Shown here: positions 7,987-15,924 of the stretch, in pieces
How the letters are laid out: each line of letters opens with the position of its first letter
Position numbering within the stretch: the first letter of the stretch is position 1
From: a virus
Reading direction: 5' to 3' (one strand)
DNA: 64,000 nucleotides
IMG/VR virus record: IMGVR_UViG_3300020183_000012
Span: 62,001 to 126,000 of that record
Position numbers and translations under genes: made by a program
Notes under the pieces: model-generated
The model's database searches: none
What the model was told of the DNA's origin: nothing
The model's input: the letters and a program-made list of their open reading frames with translations, nothing else

Positions 7987-8634
7987 ATGGCTAGAACTGC
8001 TACTCCCACCGTGACCGATTTCTCGGTCGAAACCATCCGCAAGTTCGCTCTGTCGAACAAGTCGTTCATCTCTGCCATCAACAAGCGGCGCAGGGAACTG
8101 ACGAGCCAACTCAGCGAGATCGACACGATGCTCGGCAACGAGGAAGAGGCTCCTAAAGGCAAGCCCGGTCGCAAGCCCGGTCGCAAGCCGGGTCGAAAGC
8201 CCGGTCGCAAGCCCGGTCGCCCCGCTGCGGTCAAGCGCGGTCGCCCTGCCAAGAAGAAGGCAGGAAAGGTTGGTCGCCCCCCGATGAAGAAGAAGCGGGC
8301 TTCGGCTACCGCTGCTCCGGCAACAGGTCGCGGTCGCGGTCGCCCGTCGAAGGGCAAGCACTCGCTCCGTGATGCCGTCCTGACCGTGATCCGCAACAAC
8401 GGCGGTCGCGTGGATGTCAGCGATATCATCAGCCACCTCAAGAGCGCGGGTTACGATGTGTCTGCCAAGACCATCAATGTGATGATCCAACACGCTCTCA
8501 GCGCACTCGCTAAGGACGGCATGATTGACCGTTCGGAGCGTGGCGTGGCGAAGGTCACCGCGAAGGGTTCCACCGCTACCGTGGTGGTCGAAGCGGCTGA
8601 TAACGCTGAGGAGTCCTCGGAAGTTGCCGCGTAA
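7987..8634 (+). CDS. AT-hook / histone H1-like DNA-binding protein
   Basis: 215 aa from the ATG at 7987 (GGAG about 10 nt upstream). Residues about 1-50 form a coiled helix (SFISAINKRRRELTSQLSEI). Residues about 58-120 hold five KPGR repeats and several G-R-P cores (PGRPAA, RGRPAK, VGRPPM, RGRPSK), the AT-hook signature for minor-groove binding. Residues about 125-195 look like a winged-helix domain (LRDAVLTVIRNNGGRVDVSD, then TINVMIQHALSALAKDGMI). Likely a nucleoid-organising or transcription-modulating protein. Its start MART is shared with the proteins at 4941 and 9948. Confidence 0.8.
   Translation: MARTATPTVTDFSVETIRKFALSNKSFISAINKRRRELTSQLSEIDTMLGNEEEAPKGKPGRKPGRKPGRKPGRKPGRPAAVKRGRPAKKKAGKVGRPPMKKKRASATAAPATGRGRGRPSKGKHSLRDAVLTVIRNNGGRVDVSDIISHLKSAGYDVSAKTINVMIQHALSALAKDGMIDRSERGVAKVTAKGSTATVVVEAADNAEESSEVAA
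8161..8220 (+). repeat. Five 12-bp tandem repeats encoding the KPGR linker
   Basis: The 12-bp unit AAGCCCGGTCGC occurs five times head to tail with two base changes. It encodes KPGR x5 inside the AT-hook protein. Such exact DNA repeats are prone to slippage, so copy number may vary between related genomes. Confidence 0.9.
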
Positions 8635-8655
8635 AAATCCCAAATAGTGGGTGAC

Positions 8656-8764
8656 GGACAGGAGAGCAGAGCCGTATACTCTCCTGTCCCCACCCTCTAA
8701 AGGGAACACCAAGCCCCCGGAAGGCGGTAGAGGTTGACTGCAAAGTCCCTCTACCGCTTTTTTA
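8656..8764 (+). terminator. Two consecutive hairpins, the second a clear terminator
   Basis: First hairpin: GGACAGGAGAG (8656-8666) with CTCTCCTGTCC (8679-8689), no U tract. Second: GCGGTAGAGG (8724-8733) with CCTCTACCGC (8748-8757), followed by seven T's. Together they end the AT-hook transcript before the tRNA-Leu. Confidence 0.8.
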
Positions 8765-8812
8765 TTAACCACCTTTTACCGATACAGACTTTGTGTTCGT
8801 AATCTTTAATGC

Positions 8813-8897
8813 GGGACTGTGGCGGAATCGGCATACGCAGCAGACTTAAAATCTGCCGACCTCAAAAGTCTTGTGGGTTCAAGTCCCACCAGTCTCA
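8813..8897 (+). tRNA. tRNA-Leu (UAA)
   Basis: Class II tRNA of 85 nt. Acceptor GGGACTG/CAGTCTC with one G-U pair, anticodon loop CTTAAAA with anticodon TAA, a long variable arm, and T arm GTGGGTTCAAGTCCCAC. The discriminator is A, as for Leu. The 3' CCA is not encoded. The next gene starts 4 nt downstream. Confidence 0.93.
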
Positions 8898-8900
8898 CTA

Positions 8901-9080
8901 ATGACCAATCAGTCAAAAACTTGGATAGCAATGGTTCAGCAGCAAGAGGATGAAGTATTCATCCCTCTGCCTGATGAATTAGTTAATCAATTGGGTTGGA
9001 GCGATGGAGACAACCTCAATTTTCAAATAAAGGATGGCTCCCTGATTTTGAGTAATCAGTCAATCCTAAAGTCGGAGTGA
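8901..9080 (+). CDS. AbrB/MazE-like DNA-binding protein, 59 aa
   Basis: The core EVFIPLPDELVNQLGWSDGD followed by a beta strand and SLILS is the swapped-hairpin AbrB/SpoVT fold pattern, used by transition-state regulators and MazE-type antitoxins. The ATG lies only 4 nt after the tRNA-Leu 3' end and has no ribosome site, so after tRNA 3' processing the message would begin almost at its start codon. No toxin gene is adjacent. Function is inferred from fold only. Confidence 0.65.
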   Translation: MTNQSKTWIAMVQQQEDEVFIPLPDELVNQLGWSDGDNLNFQIKDGSLILSNQSILKSE

Positions 9081-9110
9081 TTGTTCTCAAATCAAGGGAA
9101 AGGAGACACT

Positions 9111-9329
9111 ATGTTTTGGTCGGTTGTTTTTTCTATAGGAGTAGGATCGTTTGGTTATTGGATAGGCTTCAAGCAAGGCAAGAAAGACGGATTTGCCTTA
9201 GGCGAATCCACAGGCTACAATAAGGCGAAGTCCAAGTATGACATACCTTTACGCAAGAGCGTGAACCATCAGGTCAAGCCAAGCGTAAGAGCAAAGTCAG
9301 GACCAGTTGATACCGTATGGATGGGCTAG
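9111..9329 (+). CDS. Small membrane protein, 72 aa
   Basis: The ATG at 9111 is preceded by AAAGGAGACACT. Residues 1-20 (MFWSVVFSIGVGSFGYWIGF) form one transmembrane segment followed by a basic cytoplasmic tail. No family recognised. Confidence 0.65.
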   Translation: MFWSVVFSIGVGSFGYWIGFKQGKKDGFALGESTGYNKAKSKYDIPLRKSVNHQVKPSVRAKSGPVDTVWMG

Positions 9330-9387
9330 TGCCATTCAAGTCTTGCAAGGAAGCAATTTTAAGTCCCGTTTTTAGGAGTTGTTAACA

Positions 9388-9732
9388 ATGAGTATGAGTG
9401 AACACGCCGTTAGCATGAGACTGAGCCCCACTTTCTCCGAGATTGAAAGCAGAGTTTCGTCATCAAGAGTTCCGCGTCCGAAGAGTTTCATCTTCCCCCA
9501 AGCACCATTCGCTGCGGGTAGCATCTTCATGTGCGTGAACCAGGAAATGGCGAAGGAACTGATCGCTTTGATCAAGGACACTTGCTGCGATGATCGTGGC
9601 AATGTCGTTGAAGACGGTTGCAACGAGGAACTCGTTGGGCTTGCCGAAAAGTTGCAGAACAACATGGACTTCAGCGACTTCCACCGGGAGCGCAGACGAA
9701 GGTTCTACAACGCGAACCACGGAAACGACTGA
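9388..9732 (+). CDS. Hypothetical protein, 114 aa
   Basis: Start at 9388 with AGGAG 10 nt upstream. Contains adjacent Cys (DTCCDDRGN) and a very basic C-terminus (RERRRRFYNANHGND). Not recognised. Followed by a GAAA-tetraloop terminator. Confidence 0.6.
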   Translation: MSMSEHAVSMRLSPTFSEIESRVSSSRVPRPKSFIFPQAPFAAGSIFMCVNQEMAKELIALIKDTCCDDRGNVVEDGCNEELVGLAEKLQNNMDFSDFHRERRRRFYNANHGND

Positions 9733-9755
9733 GAAACTTGCTCAGTCAATTAAAA

Positions 9756-9784
9756 GGACCGCACCGAAAGGTGTGGTCTTTTTT
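9756..9784 (+). terminator. Terminator with GAAA tetraloop
   Basis: GGACCGCACC (9756-9765), GAAA loop, GGTGTGGTCT (9770-9779), then T's to 9784. It ends the 9111-9732 transcript before the next tRNA. Confidence 0.85.
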
Positions 9785-9832
9785 GTCCAAATGTAATCCC
9801 CAACCGTATGTTTGTCTTGCTTGAAGGTTGAA

Positions 9833-9906
9833 GGGAGATTAGCTTAGCGGCCTAAAGCCTTCGACTCATAATCGAAATACCACTGGTTCGAATCCAGTAT
9901 CTCCCA
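9833..9906 (+). tRNA. tRNA with CAU anticodon (elongator Met or Ile2)
   Basis: Acceptor GGGAGAT/ATCTCCC, anticodon loop CTCATAA, T arm CTGGTTCGAATCCAG, discriminator A. A G1-C72 pair rules out a typical initiator. Whether it is Met or the lysidine-modified Ile tRNA cannot be settled by eye. CCA not encoded. Confidence 0.9.
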
Positions 9907-9947
9907 CTCGTTGATATTTAAGAATCTCGCTAATAAAGGAAACAGAA

Positions 9948-10325
9948 ATGGCAAGAACATCTCGCAATTCTCATAATGGCCTTAAATCAATCAGCATCCG
10001 TGACGAAGAGAGCGCATCCCGTTACATTGACGCTTTCGCTGGCACGATTAATTCTTCTCCCGCAGCAAACGGTGCTTATTCCAAAGCCGTGAACAATGGC
10101 GGCTGGACTAACCCATCCGGTCCTTTTGGACTGACCAATCAGGGACTCATCAAGAGTATCGTATGGTCAGTCTCGATTCTCTCGTCCCGCGCAAAGAACG
10201 GAGATGCAGAAGCAAGAGAGATCATCGCGTCTATTGAGCCGATCATCAACGGAGCGCAGGACCGCCCGGTGTCTGCTCCGGCTGTTGCCATCGCCAGTAA
10301 CAGCCAACCCGCTGAGGTGGCCTGA
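9948..10325 (+). CDS. Hypothetical protein, 125 aa
   Basis: AAAGGAAACAGAA precedes the ATG. A Gly/Asn/Ser-rich N-terminal half (GAYSKAVNNGGWTNPSGPFG) and an Ala/Pro-rich tail. No recognised family. It opens with MART like two other proteins in this block. Confidence 0.55.
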   Translation: MARTSRNSHNGLKSISIRDEESASRYIDAFAGTINSSPAANGAYSKAVNNGGWTNPSGPFGLTNQGLIKSIVWSVSILSSRAKNGDAEAREIIASIEPIINGAQDRPVSAPAVAIASNSQPAEVA

Positions 10326-10349
10326 GGGCGGAGTGAGGGAATCTGGGAG

Positions 10350-10376
10350 AACGCTCACCTTCGGGTGGGCGTTTTT
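10350..10376 (+). terminator. Terminator whose U tract merges with a promoter element
   Basis: AACGCTCACC, TTCG loop, GGTGGGCGTT, then T's. The T's form the TT of the next element (core 10375-10397), so termination and re-initiation signals share bases. The same fusion is seen at 14834 and 26030. Confidence 0.8.
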
Positions 10377-10412
10377 ACATCCGGGGAATAAACTAATGGC
10401 GGAGACTCAAGA

Positions 10413-10817
10413 ATGACCAATCAACAAGAACGAATGGCTTGGGAACTTCACAAGAACAACAGGATCAACAGCAGACCTGCGCCACCGGACATGAACCGAA
10501 CCTGCTACGAAGTGTTTGATTCGTTCGATGAGTTCGTGGCCAACGGCAGCCCGTATCACCTTAACGGGTGCGGAGGTCTGCCACCGCAATTCGTGCAAAC
10601 GGCATCTTCTTCTGTGCCGATGGTTGAGTACCATGAACAGGACAGGGGACAGGTAGGCGAATCCGTCACCATCAATCAGGATTCAGGCATCAGTCCTCAA
10701 ACCGATGCAGCCCTGTGGTCACAGGCCACCGGAATCCCTTTTACTCCCTACTTCGGAACCATCGGCGCGGAACACATGAGGCTCCTGCGCGAGATGAATC
10801 AAGGATACAGGTGGTAA
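10413..10817 (+). CDS. Hypothetical protein, 134 aa
   Basis: GGAG precedes the ATG. Contains a helical opening, a central Gly-rich loop (PYHLNGCGGLPPQF) and an aromatic C-terminus. No family recognised. Stop is 5 nt before the GTG of the UvsE gene, so the two are likely translated from one message. Confidence 0.55.
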   Translation: MTNQQERMAWELHKNNRINSRPAPPDMNRTCYEVFDSFDEFVANGSPYHLNGCGGLPPQFVQTASSSVPMVEYHEQDRGQVGESVTINQDSGISPQTDAALWSQATGIPFTPYFGTIGAEHMRLLREMNQGYRW

Positions 10818-10821
10818 TAAA

Positions 10822-11733
10822 GTGATTCGTCATTTCGGGTATGCCTGTCAGAACATGACATTGAGTGAGTTGGTCAAACCCAAGAGCAAGAGGGTTTTCA
10901 CAGACCGCACTCTCAGGCTTGCCAATTTCAGCATCCGAAGAGTAGATGAACTGATCCTTCAAAATGTGAAGGACTTGCTCAAGATCGTCCATTGGAACAA
11001 GGATCACGGAATCCACTTCTTCCGGGTAGGCAGCAATGTGTTTCCATTCATGGATCACCCGGAACTGAAGTACGGAATTGACGATCTTGCACACGCATCA
11101 GACATCAAGGCGATCATCGCAAGGGCAGGAGAAGTGGCGCACTCAGCAGGGATGAGACTCAGTTCTCATCCGGGTCCGTACACCTGTCTTGCATCTACTG
11201 ATGAAGCGATTGTCCAAAAGTCAATCGACTCTCTCAATATGCACTCGCTCATGGGCGATCTGCTCGGTCACGATGAGTTCGTCATCAACATCCATGTTGG
11301 TGGCTCATACGGTGGAGATTTCAATGGGACCGCAGACAGGTTCATCGCCAACTGGAACAAATTGTCTGATCGGGTAAAATCTCGCCTTACCATCGAAAAC
11401 GATGACAAGAAGAATATGTGGACCGTTGACAAAATCAACGACCTCATCTGTAAAAGAATTAATCTGCCAATCGTGATGGACATTCATCATCACAGGCTCA
11501 ACCCCGGAACTCTGTCCGTGGAGGATGCGCTTATGACTTCCTTGATTACTTGGAAGAGTGGAAGGGTTCCGAAGATTCATTATTCGGACCCGCGTGACGA
11601 AGAGTATCCTCAAGCCCACCATGACTTCGTTGATGGATGGAAAGACCTTCCCGATGTCGGAATGGAGTTCGACTGTATGCTTGAGGCGAAGCATAAAGAG
11701 TTGGCATTGCTCAGGTTACGCGAACGAATCTGA
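10822..11733 (+). CDS. uvsE: UV damage endonuclease UvsE/UvdE
   Basis: 303 aa starting at GTG. A TIM-barrel nuclease that nicks 5' of UV photoproducts and abasic sites. Family motifs run throughout: FGYACQNMTL at the N-terminus, RTLRLANF, NVKDLLKIVHWNKDHGIHFF, RVGSNVFPFMDHPE, RLSSHPGPYTCLAS, NIHVGGSYGG, RLTIENDDK and VMDIHHHRLNPG. The His and Asp/Glu residues of these blocks are the metal ligands of the family. Length matches bacterial UvsE. Phage-borne repair of UV damage fits a sunlit habitat. It is translated from the same transcript as the 10413 gene. Confidence 0.95.
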   Translation: MIRHFGYACQNMTLSELVKPKSKRVFTDRTLRLANFSIRRVDELILQNVKDLLKIVHWNKDHGIHFFRVGSNVFPFMDHPELKYGIDDLAHASDIKAIIARAGEVAHSAGMRLSSHPGPYTCLASTDEAIVQKSIDSLNMHSLMGDLLGHDEFVINIHVGGSYGGDFNGTADRFIANWNKLSDRVKSRLTIENDDKKNMWTVDKINDLICKRINLPIVMDIHHHRLNPGTLSVEDALMTSLITWKSGRVPKIHYSDPRDEEYPQAHHDFVDGWKDLPDVGMEFDCMLEAKHKELALLRLRERI

Positions 11734-11759
11734 GAAACTTTCATCCGGTGAATAAAATA

Positions 11760-11791
11760 GTCCTGCCCGTGTGGGCGGGACTTGTCTTTTT
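11760..11791 (+). terminator. Terminator flanked by two promoter elements
   Basis: GTCCTGCCC, GTGT loop, GGGCGGGAC, then a T-rich run. One element lies just before it (11739-11761, sharing the last base) and another after it (11807-11829). RNA started at the first would run straight into the terminator and be about 30 nt long. Confidence 0.75.
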
Positions 11792-11849
11792 CGGGACAGT
11801 CAGAACTTTCATCGAAGAAATAAACTAGCGTCACTAAGGAGAAATCACC

Positions 11850-12749
11850 ATGTCACCCATTACTGCTGCAATCAACAAGTTCAACGGCGTTTTCGTTCCC
11901 CCGGTCAATGACACCTACTTCATCACCGCAGAGGTTGAGAGTCTTTTCAACCGACTGAACATCCTGTCTAAGAACAAGACACAGAAGGTTCTTCTGCAAG
12001 GCGCACATGGCGCAGGCAAGACTGAGATGGCAATGCAGTACGCAGCCCGTGCGAACAGACCCATGCTCATCATGGACTGCGCGAATCTCAAGGAGCCGCG
12101 TGATTGGTTCGGATACAAGACAATCGTGAACGGAGAGATTGTGTGGCACGAATCTCAGTTCGACCGTGCAATCAGCACGGGTGGTCATGTCATCCTGCTT
12201 GACGAAATCAACCGTGTTCATCCCTCTGTCCTCAACACTCTTATCCCGCTGCTTGACGGTCGTGGATTTACCTACCTTGAGGAAAAGGGAGACTGCATCC
12301 GTGTCGGCAACGAGACTGTGATCTTTGCTACCATGAACGAGGGCGCGGGTTACACGGGTACAAGCGCGACCGACATCGCTCTGCGCGACCGCTTCTCTCG
12401 CATCGTTGAGGTTCAGTATCTTGTGAAGGCAAAGGAGATCGAACTGCTCTGCAAGCGCACGGGCATCAGCAAGTCTGACGCTACTAAGTTGGTGGACATT
12501 GCCAATCAGATTCGCAAGAAGAGCATGGGTGTTGGATCGTCCTTCTCTATGGCTTTCTCAACCCGTCAGTTGATCGCTGTCGCGGAGGACTTCGTTATTG
12601 ACGGCTCTGATTCACTTCAGTTCACCATGACCAATCTGTTCTCTGCCGAAGGTGGGACGAACAGCGAACGAGCCTCCGTGCTTCAGTTGATTCAAGGCAA
12701 GTTCGGCAGCGGCGAGGACGCCGCCAAGAGCAAGATCAAGGGCGAGTGA
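11850..12749 (+). CDS. MoxR/CobS-like AAA+ ATPase
   Basis: 299 aa. Walker A GAHGAGKT (51-58), Walker B VILLDE (114-119), sensor-1 ATMN (about 160-163), and an arginine-finger region ALRDRF near 177-182, the order of the AAA_5/MoxR clade. In CobS/MoxR systems a hexameric ATPase works with a VWA-domain partner to remodel or metallate a target; the partner here is the next gene. A chelatase role cannot be assumed: no CobN or cobalamin gene is present. ACTAAGGAGAAATCACC precedes the ATG. Confidence 0.85.
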   Translation: MSPITAAINKFNGVFVPPVNDTYFITAEVESLFNRLNILSKNKTQKVLLQGAHGAGKTEMAMQYAARANRPMLIMDCANLKEPRDWFGYKTIVNGEIVWHESQFDRAISTGGHVILLDEINRVHPSVLNTLIPLLDGRGFTYLEEKGDCIRVGNETVIFATMNEGAGYTGTSATDIALRDRFSRIVEVQYLVKAKEIELLCKRTGISKSDATKLVDIANQIRKKSMGVGSSFSMAFSTRQLIAVAEDFVIDGSDSLQFTMTNLFSAEGGTNSERASVLQLIQGKFGSGEDAAKSKIKGE

Positions 12750-12793
12750 AAGTTACATCCGCTGAATAAAGTAGTCGCACAAGGAGACTTCCC

Positions 12794-14719
12794 ATGAGCA
12801 AGAGAAACGACAAAGAAGGTCAATCCGAAAGCGGTTGGTGGTTTGACCGCTACGACTACGATTACCGTGATTACTCGTATAGCCGCGAGAGTGGTTCCCG
12901 TGGTTGGATGAGCAAACTCGGTGGCTACGATGACTGCGGCTATTCGGGATGGTACGGTTATCAAAAGGATGATCCGAAGCGGGTCTTTCAGAATCTACTC
13001 AATCAGTTGCAGAACAGCGCGAACATCATCGGTGATAACGATGATGGTGTCCTCAAGGTAAAGTGGTCGAATGGCGAGAATTGCAATGACACGACAGGTG
13101 TTGTCTACCTGTCTCCCGACAACCTCACCAACCAAGAAGGATGTGTCGAAGAAGAGACTGTTGATGCCATGACGGGCAAGGTCTACCTCGCATCAGCCAT
13201 GCGCGATACGGTCGATGAAGATTCGTACCGTGCTGCTCAAGTTGCCCGTGATATGTCGGCAAAAAGCCATATTCATCGTGGTGCTGTGAAGATTTGGGAA
13301 GCAATCGAAACCTCCATCGCCCGTCACAAGGTGATTGGGGATTGGGTTGGGTTTGCTCCCTATATCTGCAAGGATTCGGAACGCTCCTCTGCGACAAAGG
13401 ATGACATTCAGAAGTTCATTGATGCCTCTTCTGAAAATCCAAACATTGATGCTGCGGTATTGGCTATCTCTTGGAATCTCTTGAACCCAAGTGACCGCAT
13501 CAGGATTCCCGACTGCTATGACTCCTGTGTTGATGCCGCAGCAGAAATCCTAAGCGAGGAGATCAAGTCGAAGGATCGTTTCCGTACCGCGTTCTCTCTG
13601 TCATCGAAGATCGCGTCTATGCTCCCTAGTCCTCCGAAGGAAGAGGACAGCAGCGAAAGTGGGGTCGATAGCAAGGATGACGATGATGGTTGCAACTGTG
13701 CGGAATGTCGCAAGAGGAGAGCAGAAGCAAAGAAGAAGGGAAGCAAGAGTAAGGATCATACCCCGAAGGTATTGGATAGTTCTCTTCTTGGTGATCGCGT
13801 GACAAACAATACCGATGAAAGTCTCGCCAATCAAGAGGGCGAGAGCGATGATGAATCCGATACCGACAAGAGAGTTGACATTCAGTTGGACGGCGATGAT
13901 GATTTCTCAAGACAACATGAGTTCTTGATTGCGAAAGAGGGCAACAAGAGTCAGTTTGATTCCATACTGAAGAAGCACTCGTCTGCCATTCGTGCGATTC
14001 GCAACGGTCTTTCGTTCCGCAACAACTCCATGAAGATGCCCTCGTATGGTCATCGTTCAGGGGATATTGACGAGAACGCTCTGTTCAAGATCAAGATGAA
14101 TGATGACAGGATCATGCTTCGCAGCGAAACCATCTCTGAAAAGAGCATCGCCGTGTGCCTTCTCGTTGACGAGAGTGGTTCAATGGGTGGCGACAGAGTT
14201 CGCAATGCGCGTGATGTCGCAATCACTCTTGCCTCTGCATTGGGTGGCGTTGGTGGGATTACCACTTCTGTTTATGGTCACACAGCAGAGGAGAATGTTT
14301 CGGGTTGTACCATCAGAGAGTATTTCACTCCTCGCAATCCGAATCTCTCATCCTGCATGGGAATGTTGGGTCGCATGGAAAACCACGATGGATTTGCGAT
14401 TCAGCACACCGCCAATGCGTTTTACCGCGACTATGGAACCTATGATCGCAAGATCATGTTCGTCATCTCTGATGGTCAACCCGCAGGGAGTAACTATGGC
14501 GGATCGACAGCCCGTAAGCACATGAAGAAGGTTGCCGATGCCTGTCGCAGAAAACTTGGCGTGGAGGTCTACGGCATCGGCATTGACAAAGCATACGAGA
14601 ACAGGCATGGCAATGAAATGTATGGTCAGGACAACTTCGTGGTCTTGGAAGATGTTTCCTCGTCACTCCCGATCATGTCTCGCTTCATCCGTCAGATTGC
14701 GATGTCAATGAAGAAGTGA
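12794..14719 (+). CDS. VWA-domain protein, CobT-like partner of the AAA+ ATPase
   Basis: 641 aa. N-terminal 60 residues are Tyr/Gly/Arg-rich. A middle region ends in an acidic, Cys-containing linker (DDDDGCNCAECRKRRAEAKK) that may bind zinc. The C-terminal ~200 residues are a von Willebrand A domain with an intact MIDAS motif D-E-S-G-S starting at residue 459, then later Thr and Asp (VISDGQPAG). Order and spacing (acidic linker, then VWA) are those of CobT and other MoxR-associated VWA proteins. It lies 44 nt after the ATPase, each with its own element. Confidence 0.85.
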   Translation: MSKRNDKEGQSESGWWFDRYDYDYRDYSYSRESGSRGWMSKLGGYDDCGYSGWYGYQKDDPKRVFQNLLNQLQNSANIIGDNDDGVLKVKWSNGENCNDTTGVVYLSPDNLTNQEGCVEEETVDAMTGKVYLASAMRDTVDEDSYRAAQVARDMSAKSHIHRGAVKIWEAIETSIARHKVIGDWVGFAPYICKDSERSSATKDDIQKFIDASSENPNIDAAVLAISWNLLNPSDRIRIPDCYDSCVDAAAEILSEEIKSKDRFRTAFSLSSKIASMLPSPPKEEDSSESGVDSKDDDDGCNCAECRKRRAEAKKKGSKSKDHTPKVLDSSLLGDRVTNNTDESLANQEGESDDESDTDKRVDIQLDGDDDFSRQHEFLIAKEGNKSQFDSILKKHSSAIRAIRNGLSFRNNSMKMPSYGHRSGDIDENALFKIKMNDDRIMLRSETISEKSIAVCLLVDESGSMGGDRVRNARDVAITLASALGGVGGITTSVYGHTAEENVSGCTIREYFTPRNPNLSSCMGMLGRMENHDGFAIQHTANAFYRDYGTYDRKIMFVISDGQPAGSNYGGSTARKHMKKVADACRRKLGVEVYGIGIDKAYENRHGNEMYGQDNFVVLEDVSSSLPIMSRFIRQIAMSMKK

Positions 14720-14833
14720 AAAATACAAAAATCTTGGAAGGATAATTAACCGTATGTCGATAAACATAATCCACATCGGCAGACCCAACCTTACCGTAAT
14801 TCAAATAATCGGTATAAATGGGAATCATGGTAG
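14720..14833. other. Short noncoding stretch
   Basis: Contains GATAAACATAAT at about 14760, which also occurs just before the tRNA-Gln at 24109, and a GGTATAAAT. These may be -10-like sequences. No ORF or tRNA seen. Confidence 0.3.
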
Positions 14834-14861
14834 TCCCCCATCCTCACGGGTGGGGGATTTT
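14834..14861 (+). terminator. Terminator fused to the next element
   Basis: TCCCCCATCC (34-43) pairs with GGGTGGGGGA (48-57), then TTTT, which runs into the element core at 14860-14882. Confidence 0.8.
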
Positions 14862-14913
14862 ACATCCGGGAAATAAAATAGTGGTGTCCGAATGCATCTG
14901 TCAGCCGTATCAT

Positions 14914-14946
14914 AAAAAAAGAAAGGGGCGGGTCGAAACCCACCCC
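14914..14946 (-). terminator. Terminator of the small minus-strand gene
   Basis: GGGGCGGGT (14925-14933), CGAA loop, ACCCACCCC (14938-14946). The minus strand then reads UUUCUUUUUUU. It lies 26 nt past the stop of the 43-aa gene. Confidence 0.8.
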
Positions 14947-14972
14947 AATCTCCACAAGAATGAAATAACTAA

Positions 14973-15104
14973 TCAAACCTTCTTGTTCCAAGGGAAAAAC
15001 TTATTGACCCACGCCCAAAGGGGTGCGCCAATCAAGGCTCCTGCAACGAACACGACAACGCTGTAGAAAACCGTACCAAGCGTACTATTAAGAATCTCCT
15101 GCAT
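14973..15104 (-). CDS. Small single-pass membrane protein, 43 aa
   Basis: A minus-strand gene inside a 32-kb block that is otherwise plus strand. AAGGAGGT, a near-perfect ribosome site, lies 5 nt before the ATG at 15104. Residues about 10-32 (TVFYSVVVFVAGALIGAPLW) form one membrane helix, followed by a Trp/Phe- and Lys-rich end. Its own terminator follows. Size and shape would fit a holin-like peptide, a type I toxin-like peptide or a small regulator; the sequence does not decide between them. Confidence 0.7.
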   Translation of the reverse strand: MQEILNSTLGTVFYSVVVFVAGALIGAPLWAWVNKFFPWNKKV

Positions 15105-15143
15105 AGTTACCTCCTTAAAAAAGATTAATGGTATTTCGACCAA

Positions 15144-15266
15144 ATGGACAACTTTCCTCTTTATCTGCGTCAGTTGGAAAGGGTCATGGAATGGTGGATA
15201 AGTACCGTGCCAACTTGGATGCAGCCCAAGTGGTTTTGGGACTTTTATTACTATCTCATCGACTAA
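15144..15266 (+). CDS. Possible small aromatic-rich protein, 40 aa
   Basis: Divergent from the 43-aa membrane protein. The product MDNFPLYLRQLERVMEWW... has five Trp and four Tyr and would be an amphipathic, membrane-surface peptide. There is no ribosome site, so this is only a possibility; an overlapping frame from 15128 is less protein-like. Confidence 0.35.
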   Translation: MDNFPLYLRQLERVMEWWISTVPTWMQPKWFWDFYYYLID

Positions 15267-15306
15267 GACGAGTCAAAGTTGCATCAGATGAATAAAGTAA
15301 CTTTGG

Positions 15307-15921
15307 ATGACACCCATGAGCGAAGAAAAATCACAGTCCATTTCCCTGTGGCTCGTCAATGAGAACGCTTGGGAATACAATGACGAATATCACTATCCGA
15401 CTGAGGGCTATCATACTTTTGGAATCTTTTCTGATTCTGAAGTCGCTCAGAAAGTCGTGAATGAAATTAACCTTCGCTATTGGAGCAAAGGAGTTGGAGA
15501 CTTCATCAGCGTAGACCACGAAGAGGAGTTTAAGACTTTTTGCGAAAAGCGTTCCATCGTTTGCGATGAAGATAGCGGAAATACTTGGAATGACTTTATT
15601 GAAGGATCAGCGACAAACATGACGGAAACTGATATTTTATCTTTTCTGTCTAGGATTGGATTGTCATTTGCTCATGTTGGTCAGCAAGTAACTCAAGTTT
15701 GCTTGAGTGAAACGGAAATCAACGGAGGCTTCTGTGCTACGCTTGGGGGTGGCATGGAGAGCGTAGTTCGTGACGCTATGAAAGGTCGTCCCAAGTCTGA
15801 TATCGTCAAAATCGGGAAGATTGCAGTTGGTGCTTGCAAGTGTGACGGATGCGGCTACATTAACCCTGCGGGGGTTGCTACTTGCCGCCTGTGTAATCGT
15901 GAAATCGAAAAAGAAGGATAA
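15307..15921 (+). CDS. Zinc-ribbon hypothetical protein, 204 aa
   Basis: The ATG at 15307 lies 5 nt after an element (core 15279-15301), so it may be read from a leaderless mRNA; ATG 15316 is an alternative. The N-terminal region (SISLWLVNENAWEYNDEYHY) looks like a small beta domain. The C-terminus carries C-x2-C-GYINPAGVAT-C-x2-C, a rubredoxin-type zinc ribbon. No family recognised. Confidence 0.6.
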   Translation: MTPMSEEKSQSISLWLVNENAWEYNDEYHYPTEGYHTFGIFSDSEVAQKVVNEINLRYWSKGVGDFISVDHEEEFKTFCEKRSIVCDEDSGNTWNDFIEGSATNMTETDILSFLSRIGLSFAHVGQQVTQVCLSETEINGGFCATLGGGMESVVRDAMKGRPKSDIVKIGKIAVGACKCDGCGYINPAGVATCRLCNREIEKEG

Positions 15922-15924
15922 CAA

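Noticed and set aside
7966-8772. Long minus-strand frames over the AT-hook gene
   Set aside because: They are the complement of GC-rich repeats; the plus-strand frame has ribosome site, AT-hook motifs and correct spacing to an element.
9833-9906. Initiator tRNA-Met
   Set aside because: The first acceptor pair is G-C; initiator tRNAs of bacteria have a mismatched first pair.
11850-14719. Cobalt or magnesium chelatase
   Set aside because: The AAA+ and VWA partners are present but no large catalytic subunit or tetrapyrrole gene is, so a chelatase function is not supported.
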